DNA of 64,000 nucleotides, taken from positions 614,118 through 678,117 of the forward strand of contig NZ_BMML01000001.1 of the NCBI RefSeq assembly GCF_014645815.1, given 5' to 3'. Each line of letters opens with the position of its first letter. Position 1 is the stretch's first letter. The position numbers were made by a program, and so were the translations under genes. The stretch is from Streptomyces fuscichromogenes. GTDB lineage: Bacteria; Actinomycetota; Actinomycetes; Streptomycetales; Streptomycetaceae. The notes beneath the pieces are model-generated. The model worked only from the letters and a program-made list of their open reading frames with translations, made no database searches and had not been told where the DNA came from. This document shows positions 58,987-64,000 of the stretch, piece by piece.

Positions 58987-60813
58987 TCAGGGGCGGAAGC
59001 GCAGCACCTGCGGGTCGTGGTCGCTGATCTGGTCGTGGAACTCCGAGTTGATGTGCACGCTGTCGTACGCGAAGTCGCCCTTGCTGCGGATCTGCTTGCT
59101 GATCAGGATCTGGTCCAGGACCTGCTCGTTGCCCTGGTAGTCGTAGGTGTAGCGCTCCTTCGTCGGCAGCGACTGGATCGCCGACCAGAGCACGCCGTGG
59201 CTCTCCAGGATCTTGGTGGTGCCGGAGAAGTCGAAGTCGTTCATGTCACCGAGCGCGATCACCTCGGCGTCCTTCTGGACGTCGAGGATGTTCCTGACGA
59301 ACGCGTTGACCAGCGTCGCCTGCGCGTGGCGCTGGGTCTCCGAGCTGCGCACCACCGGCTGGTACTGCGAGGTCAGCCCCTGGTCGCCGCCCTTGGAGTT
59401 GAGGTGGTTGGCGATCACGAAGACGGTCTTGCCGTGGAAGACGAACTCACCGGCGAGCGGCTTGCGGCTGGTCGTCCAGGCGGAGTTCGCCGGGTCGATG
59501 CGGCCGGGGGAGGCCGTCAGCTGGGCCTTGCCGTGCACCTTGGTGACGCCCACCGCGGTGGTGGAGTCGCCGCCCGCGCGGTCGACGAAGGAGACCCGCT
59601 CCGGGTTGAACAGGAAGACCTGGCGGATGTTGCCGCCGGGCTCGCCGCCGTCCTGGTCGTTGACCGGGTTGATGGAGCGCCACTGGTACTTCGGACCGCC
59701 GGCCGCGACGATCGCGTCGATCAGCTTGTTCACCGTGACGTCGGCGGCGACCGTGCCGTCGTCCGTCGCGCCGTTGTTGTCCTGGATCTCCTCCAGGGAC
59801 ACGATGTCGGGCGACTGGAGGTTGTTCACGATCGCGGCCGCGTGCGCGGCGAAGGTGCCGTCCGAGGGGTCGAGGTTCTCGACGTTGTAGGTCGCCACCG
59901 CCAGCTCGCCGCTGGACTGCTTCTTCGTCGTCTCGCGCTGCAGGCCGCCGCTCTTCAGGGTGCCGAGCGAGCTCGCGACGAGGGTGTAGCCGCCGTACTG
60001 GTTGTAGTCCATCGGGCCGGTCGTGGCGCCGGTCAGGGTGTCGCCGACGTTGGCCACCGGGAAGTCGGCGGTCGCGCCGAGGGACTGGATCTGCAGACGG
60101 CCGGTGTTCTGGTCGCGGTAGGAGCGGTAGAGCGAGCCGCCGCGGTTGGTGCGGTTCTCGTGCGGCTTCACCGTGACCCACAGCTCGGCGTACGGGTCGG
60201 TCGCGGTGACCACGCGGGCGTCCTTGACCTGGACGTTCATGCCCTCCAGGGACTCGTAGTAGTCAAGGGCGTACTTCTTCGGCTGAAGCGTCAGGCCGTT
60301 GACCGAACCGCCCGCGGCCGTGTCGCCCGTGGGGGTGTACGCGCTCGGCACCGACTTCTTGTCGATCACGACCGGCGCGGGGACCGCGTTGCCGGTGGAG
60401 ACGGTGGTGACCGTCGGCTTGGTGATCTCGGTCAGCGACTGGTTGCCGGTGGTGGCGCCGCCCGGGACGTACTCGGAGACCGTGCCGGTGACCGTGACGG
60501 AGTCGCCGACCGCGACCTTCGGGGTGGAGCTGGTGAAGACGAAGACGCCCTCGCTGGTGGCCGGGTTGGCGTCCGGCGTCGGATCCTGGAGCCAGAAACC
60601 TCTGGAGGAGCCGTAGGTGCGCGTGGCCGTGACGATGCCGGGGACGTCCGTCACCTTCTGGCCGGCGTAGGGCGAGGTGCGCGTGGTGCCCTGGATGTCG
60701 TGGATGCGCAGCCCGTCGGCCTGGGCGGGCGAGGTGAGGGCGACGGTGGACGCCGCGCTGCAGACGGCGGCGACGGTGAGCGCGGCGAGACGCGCGGAAG
60801 ACCTGCTCGGCAA
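58987..60813 (-). CDS. Secreted endonuclease/exonuclease/phosphatase-family nuclease
   Basis: A 608-residue secreted protein with a signal peptide (RLAALTVAAVCSAASTVAL...AQA), an N-terminal OB-like nucleic-acid-binding region (VTDVPGIVTATRTYGSSRGF, VAVGDSVTVTGTVSEYVPGG), and an EEP nuclease domain: ATYNVENLDP, IVSLEEIQDN, FVIANHLNSKGGD, IALGDMNDFDFS and the final SDHDPQVLRF. All the catalytic Asn, Glu, Asp and His positions are present. It resembles extracellular nucleases of the NucH/ExeM type. A PHO-box-like direct repeat lies 54 bp upstream, fitting release of phosphate from DNA. Confidence 0.92.
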   Translation of the reverse strand: MPSRSSARLAALTVAAVCSAASTVALTSPAQADGLRIHDIQGTTRTSPYAGQKVTDVPGIVTATRTYGSSRGFWLQDPTPDANPATSEGVFVFTSSTPKVAVGDSVTVTGTVSEYVPGGATTGNQSLTEITKPTVTTVSTGNAVPAPVVIDKKSVPSAYTPTGDTAAGGSVNGLTLQPKKYALDYYESLEGMNVQVKDARVVTATDPYAELWVTVKPHENRTNRGGSLYRSYRDQNTGRLQIQSLGATADFPVANVGDTLTGATTGPMDYNQYGGYTLVASSLGTLKSGGLQRETTKKQSSGELAVATYNVENLDPSDGTFAAHAAAIVNNLQSPDIVSLEEIQDNNGATDDGTVAADVTVNKLIDAIVAAGGPKYQWRSINPVNDQDGGEPGGNIRQVFLFNPERVSFVDRAGGDSTTAVGVTKVHGKAQLTASPGRIDPANSAWTTSRKPLAGEFVFHGKTVFVIANHLNSKGGDQGLTSQYQPVVRSSETQRHAQATLVNAFVRNILDVQKDAEVIALGDMNDFDFSGTTKILESHGVLWSAIQSLPTKERYTYDYQGNEQVLDQILISKQIRSKGDFAYDSVHINSEFHDQISDHDPQVLRFRP

Positions 60814-60866
60814 GGGAATCCCTCCGGGGACATCGGAAGCGCCGGGACAAGGGCGGTATATGGAGC

Positions 60867-60888
60867 GTTCATGACACGTTCATGTATG
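60867..60888. promoter_or_regulatory. PHO-box-like 11-bp direct repeat upstream of the secreted nuclease
   Basis: GTTCATGACAC (60867-60877) is followed directly by GTTCATGTATG (60878-60888). Two units of 11 bp starting GTTCA fit the PhoP site of Streptomyces. It covers the -35 position of the leftward nuclease promoter, but the repeats run on the opposite strand to that gene. Confidence 0.5.
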
Positions 60889-61084
60889 CCATGTTGCGCG
60901 GATGTGACACGCGTAGATACCGAGTGAACAGTTGTCCCCCCGTTTTCTACGCGCGTCAATCTCCTGCCTGATCAAGGCAGTTGTCAAGGTTTCGGCCATG
61001 TACGGGGCCCGGCGGGGAGATGAACCGGTCGGCATGGGTGGAAATCCGTCTAGGCTGAGCGGCTGAGCCGTACGGCGTCCAGGT

Positions 61085-61127
61085 GGTCGTACGGCCGTCG
61101 ATACGGTGTCCATGTCGCCGTACGACC
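61085..61127. repeat. 11-bp inverted repeat before the 476-residue protein gene
   Basis: GGTCGTACGGC (61085-61095) and GCCGTACGACC (61117-61127) are perfect inverse copies 21 bp apart, ending 27 bp before the start codon. It is either an operator or an RNA hairpin in the leader. Confidence 0.7.
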
Positions 61128-61154
61128 GTTGAGGCGTCCGAGGAGAACCAGCCG

Positions 61155-62585
61155 ATGTCTGACAGCGCCCCCCTGCCGCCGGTGCGGTTGCGTTCCGAAG
61201 CGGAGCTGGCGCACGCCGCGCTGTCCACGCCGTTGCTCACCCGGGCCGCCCGGCTCGCCCGCTGGGCCGGCCCCGACACCCGTGTGGACGCGGGCGGCGA
61301 ACTGGTCGAGGAACAGCTCCCGGCCGCCGCCGAGGCGCTCGGGCTCACCGGGGAGGACGCCGTCGCCCACGCCAGCGAGGCCTGGCGGGTCGCCGTGGAC
61401 GCCGGACTCGTGGTGGTCGCCGACGAGGAGGCCGGGACGGTGGCGGCGGGGGAGGAGCTGGCGCTGCTCACCGGCGGGTCGCCGCATGACGTCCTGGCGG
61501 TGTGGCAGGCCGCGCTGGAGACCGTGATCGCCGACGCGAGCGTGCCCGACCTGGAGGGAATTGTCGACGTGCTCGACGAGGGCGGCGAGGTCGATTTCGC
61601 GTCACTCGGCTGGGACCCCCAGGCCGAGGCGGACTTCCTCGACGGCGTCCTCGGCAACCTGTACCTGCTGACCGTGAGCGAGGGCGGGCCCGGCGAGGCG
61701 CCGGTGCCGCTGCCCGCGCTCGCCGCGTCGATGATCGTGCCCAGCGACATGGGGGAGCCGACCAACGACGTCCTCGAACAGGTCTCCGACGCGATGATGC
61801 GGCTCGACGACCAGTTCCGGCTCCTGGAGCCGGTCGGGCTGGTCGAGTACCAGCCGGTCGACGAGGCGCTGATGGCCGACGCGGAGGAGGAGCCGGCGGC
61901 CGGGCCGGTCGAGGAGGCCGACGTCTCCCGCTACGGCATGGTGCGGCTCACCCCGCTCGGCGCGTACGGGCTGCGGGCGCGGCTGCTGGAGGCCGGCTTC
62001 GAGGCGCCGGCGGTCGGGGAGCTCGCCGACAAGGGCGCGGACGCGCTGCTCGACGGTACGGCCGGGTTTCCGCAGGGGGCCGCGCAGGCCGAGACCGAGC
62101 AGTGGCTGGCCCGCCGGGAGTCCCTCGGCGCCGCCCGGGAGCTGCTGGCCGCCGCGCGCGGTGCGGACACCGGGGCCCCGCTGCGGCGGCTGCGCTGCCA
62201 GCAGGCGCTGTCACTGCTCGGCGCGGAGGCCGAACCCGCCCTCCGCGAGGTCCTCGACGACCCCGAGCTGGGCGGTCTGGCGAGGGTCTGGCTGGTCGAA
62301 CGCGGTGCCGCCGACGTGCCGGCGCCCTCCCAGGACATGATCTTCTGGCTGACCATCGACACGGTCGCCGCGCAGCTGGCGGCCGAAGGGAACTCCGAGG
62401 AGCTGCAGGCGCTGGTGGAGGGCCTGGCCCAGCAGCACGGCGGGTTCTTCGCCGAGGCGTGGCGGGTGGGTCACCCGGACACCGCCGACGTCCTGGAGGC
62501 GATGGGCCGCCTGCACCCCGACAAGAAGGTGGCCAAGGAGGCCCGCAAGGCGGCGTTCAAGGCGCGGTCCCAGCACGGGGGGTAG
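61155..62585 (+). CDS. Conserved hypothetical protein, 476 residues
   Basis: An acidic, mostly helical soluble protein. It reads MSDSAPLPPVRLRSEAEL at the start, a helical region with HAALSTPLLTRAARLARW, and later YGMVRLTPLGAYGLRARLLE, a winged-helix-like segment. The C-terminal part (LRRLRCQQALSLLGAEAEPALREVLDD) resembles HEAT-type repeats and ends with a basic helix (KKVAKEARKAAFKARSQ). I do not recognise a catalytic site. ATG 61155 follows GAGGAGAACC. It stands alone. Confidence 0.75.
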   Translation: MSDSAPLPPVRLRSEAELAHAALSTPLLTRAARLARWAGPDTRVDAGGELVEEQLPAAAEALGLTGEDAVAHASEAWRVAVDAGLVVVADEEAGTVAAGEELALLTGGSPHDVLAVWQAALETVIADASVPDLEGIVDVLDEGGEVDFASLGWDPQAEADFLDGVLGNLYLLTVSEGGPGEAPVPLPALAASMIVPSDMGEPTNDVLEQVSDAMMRLDDQFRLLEPVGLVEYQPVDEALMADAEEEPAAGPVEEADVSRYGMVRLTPLGAYGLRARLLEAGFEAPAVGELADKGADALLDGTAGFPQGAAQAETEQWLARRESLGAARELLAAARGADTGAPLRRLRCQQALSLLGAEAEPALREVLDDPELGGLARVWLVERGAADVPAPSQDMIFWLTIDTVAAQLAAEGNSEELQALVEGLAQQHGGFFAEAWRVGHPDTADVLEAMGRLHPDKKVAKEARKAAFKARSQHGG

Positions 62586-62759
62586 GGCCGAGGACGGGGC
62601 TGCGCGAAGGGGTGGCACCGCCGGACACCGCCGTTCGGGCTGAGCGCCGTCGCGGCGGCGGGAAAGATCAACTGGTGGGGTGCTCTTGGGGCGCGCTTTT
62701 GGTCGGCGTGGGGTGGGCATTGCGGATTCATGGAACAGACGGCTGCGATGTCGCCCTGT

Positions 62760-62781
62760 GTTCAACCGGCGTTCAGGGGTG
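62760..62781 (+). promoter_or_regulatory. PHO box upstream of the PhoX-type gene
   Basis: GTTCAACCGGC (62760-62770) and GTTCAGGGGTG (62771-62781) are two adjacent 11-bp units beginning GTTCA, on the coding strand, 70-90 bp before ATG 62851. This is the arrangement bound by PhoP in Streptomyces phosphate-regulated promoters. Confidence 0.65.
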
Positions 62782-62850
62782 GGCGGGAGCGTGTGCGCCG
62801 AGTTGAGGTCCGCCACCCTCCACGGCACTCCGACCGTCACAGGAGACACC

Positions 62851-64000
62851 ATGTCGCTCACCCGCAGGGACTTCGCCGCGAAATCCGCGATCACCGGTGC
62901 CGGTGTCGCGCTGGCAGGCAGCGTCGGCGCCCTCGCCACCGCCCCGAACGCCCTCGCCGCCACCGAGAACGAGACCGAGAGCGAGGCCGCGCACGGGCAC
63001 GGCGGCGTCGGCTACGGACCGCTGCTGCCCGACCCGGACGGCATCCTCGCGCTCCCCGCCGGCTTCAAGTACCGCGTCATCACCTACAGCGGCCGGACCA
63101 AGCTGGAGTCGGGCGAGTTCACCCCCTCCAACCACGACGGCACCTCCACCTTCGACGGCCCGCGCGGCGCCACCCTCCTGGTCAACAACCACGAGCTGGC
63201 CGGCCCCCGCGCCAACTGGAAGTACCCCGTTCCGCTCACCGAGGGCCTCGTCTACGACCCGGCCGCGGCCGGTGGCTGCACCGTCGTCGAGGTCCGCCCC
63301 GGCGGGCACGTCGCCGAATGGGTCGGCATCGCCGGTACCGCCACCAACTGCGCGGGCGGCAACACCCCGTGGGGCACCTGGCTGACCTGCGAGGAGACCG
63401 AGGACAAGGCCGGTACCAACGGCTTCACCAAGGACCACGGCTACGTCTTCGAGGTCGACCCCGAGGACCGCCGGGCCAACCGGGACCCCGAGCCCGTCAA
63501 GGCGCTCGGCCGGTACGCCCACGAGGCCGTCGTCGTCGACCCCAAGCGCGGCCACCTCTACCTGACGGAGGACGCCTCCAACCCGAACGGGCTGCTCTAC
63601 CGCTGGACCCCGCCCGAGCACTTCCGCCACGGCCGCGGCAGGCTGCGCACCCTCGCCGCCGACGCCGGCACCCTCCAGGCCTTCAAGTGCTTCGACTCCG
63701 GCGGCCAGTTCGTCGACGACCTCTCCCGTGCCACGAAGATCGGCACGGTCTACGGCGTCGACTGGGCGGACGTCCCGGACCGCGACGCGCGGACCACCTC
63801 GGTCCGCAAGCAGTTCACCACCGGCCAGGTCACCCGCGCCCGCAAGCTGGAGGGCATGTGGTGGGGCGACGGCGGCGTGTACATCGTGTCCTCGTACGCC
63901 CGCGCCGAGAGCCCCGTCCAGCACGACGGCTCGGTCTGGTTCTACGACCCCAAGCGCCGCACCCTCACGCTCAAGGTGCGCATCGGCGTCAACCCGGACC
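62851..64000 (+). CDS. PhoX-type (DUF839) secreted phosphatase, 3' end outside window
   Basis: About 383 residues are visible and the frame stays open to the window end. MSLTRRDFAAKSAITGAGVA is a twin-arginine signal. The body matches PhoX-family calcium- and iron-dependent alkaline phosphatases: GPLLPDPDGILALPAGFKYR, LLVNNHELAGPRANW, NTPWGTWLTCEETED (metal ligands), GYVFEVDPEDRR and LYLTEDASNPNGLLYRW. AGGAGA precedes ATG 62851. With the PHO box upstream, it probably releases phosphate outside the cell under starvation. Confidence 0.88.
   Translation, partial: MSLTRRDFAAKSAITGAGVALAGSVGALATAPNALAATENETESEAAHGHGGVGYGPLLPDPDGILALPAGFKYRVITYSGRTKLESGEFTPSNHDGTSTFDGPRGATLLVNNHELAGPRANWKYPVPLTEGLVYDPAAAGGCTVVEVRPGGHVAEWVGIAGTATNCAGGNTPWGTWLTCEETEDKAGTNGFTKDHGYVFEVDPEDRRANRDPEPVKALGRYAHEAVVVDPKRGHLYLTEDASNPNGLLYRWTPPEHFRHGRGRLRTLAADAGTLQAFKCFDSGGQFVDDLSRATKIGTVYGVDWADVPDRDARTTSVRKQFTTGQVTRARKLEGMWWGDGGVYIVSSYARAESPVQHDGSVWFYDPKRRTLTLKVRIGVNPD

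Larger units (their letters stand above)
60814..61154. other. 341-bp divergent region between the nuclease and the 476-residue protein gene
   Basis: No gene is supported. It contains GTTCATG direct repeats (60867-60888), a possible -10 for the nuclease (TATACC in reverse, about 60855-60860) and an 11-bp inverted repeat (61085-61127) before the rightward gene. Confidence 0.6.

Overview
The window is high-GC DNA with GTG and ATG starts, tightly overlapping stop/start pairs and gene families typical of actinomycetes. The set whiA-rapZ-yvcK-uvrC, an RbpA-family protein, opcA next to zwf, SigE-type sigma factors and mycothiol-dependent enzymes points to a Streptomyces chromosome, in the conserved core rather than an arm. 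I see no tRNA, rRNA, CRISPR array, prophage or antibiotic biosynthesis cluster.

Layout. 1-2.8 kb: the 3' part of a JmjC/cupin gene, an IS256-type transposase remnant, a metallo-beta-lactamase-fold hydrolase and a mycothiol-dependent isomerase-type protein. 3-16 kb: DNA repair and cell-envelope/sporulation core, with uvrA, a LacI regulator plus PfkB sugar kinase pair, a Rieske lipoprotein, an XRE-type protein, then the coupled operon uvrC-rapZ-yvcK-whiA. 16-19 kb: a large secreted M14 carboxypeptidase. 19-33 kb: central carbon metabolism. gap, pgk, tpiA, secG, an RbpA paralogue, an MFS exporter and pgi read rightward; tkt-tal-zwf-opcA-pgl (the pentose phosphate pathway) reads leftward and converges on pgi. 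33-40 kb: heme O synthase (ctaB) and heme A synthase (ctaA), an amidohydrolase, a nucleotidyltransferase, a two-gene ABC exporter and an aminoglycoside-acetyltransferase-like gene. 40.9-47.5 kb: a complete SUF iron-sulfur assembly operon sufR-B-D-Rieske-C-S-U-T. 47.5-56 kb: a membrane-anchored AbfB-domain protein, an SMR exporter with its TetR regulator, two sigma factor/membrane partner pairs, dapD, a HAD-like protein and a dapA-type gene. 56-64 kb: an uncharacterised three-gene locus, a winged-helix regulator with an SRPBCC protein, a secreted nuclease, an unknown 476-residue protein and the start of a PhoX-type phosphatase.

How the parts work together. The pgi and tkt-tal-zwf-opcA-pgl block together with gap-pgk-tpi links glycolysis and NADPH production. 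The suf operon supplies clusters and is probably autoregulated by SufR through a palindrome next to its promoter. The two PHO-box-like direct repeats, one upstream of the PhoX gene and one upstream of the secreted nuclease, suggest that this end of the window responds to phosphate starvation.

Most notable observations: zwf can only be complete if it starts at a CTG codon with a well-placed Shine-Dalgarno sequence; ten perfect copies of an 8-bp repeat lie just upstream of uvrC; two GTAC-N4-GTAC sites 22 bp apart overlie the SMR promoter; about 107 bp flanked by a 19-bp direct repeat separates two ABC exporter genes that look formerly overlapping; and the three-gene locus at 56.0-57.4 kb is unexplained.
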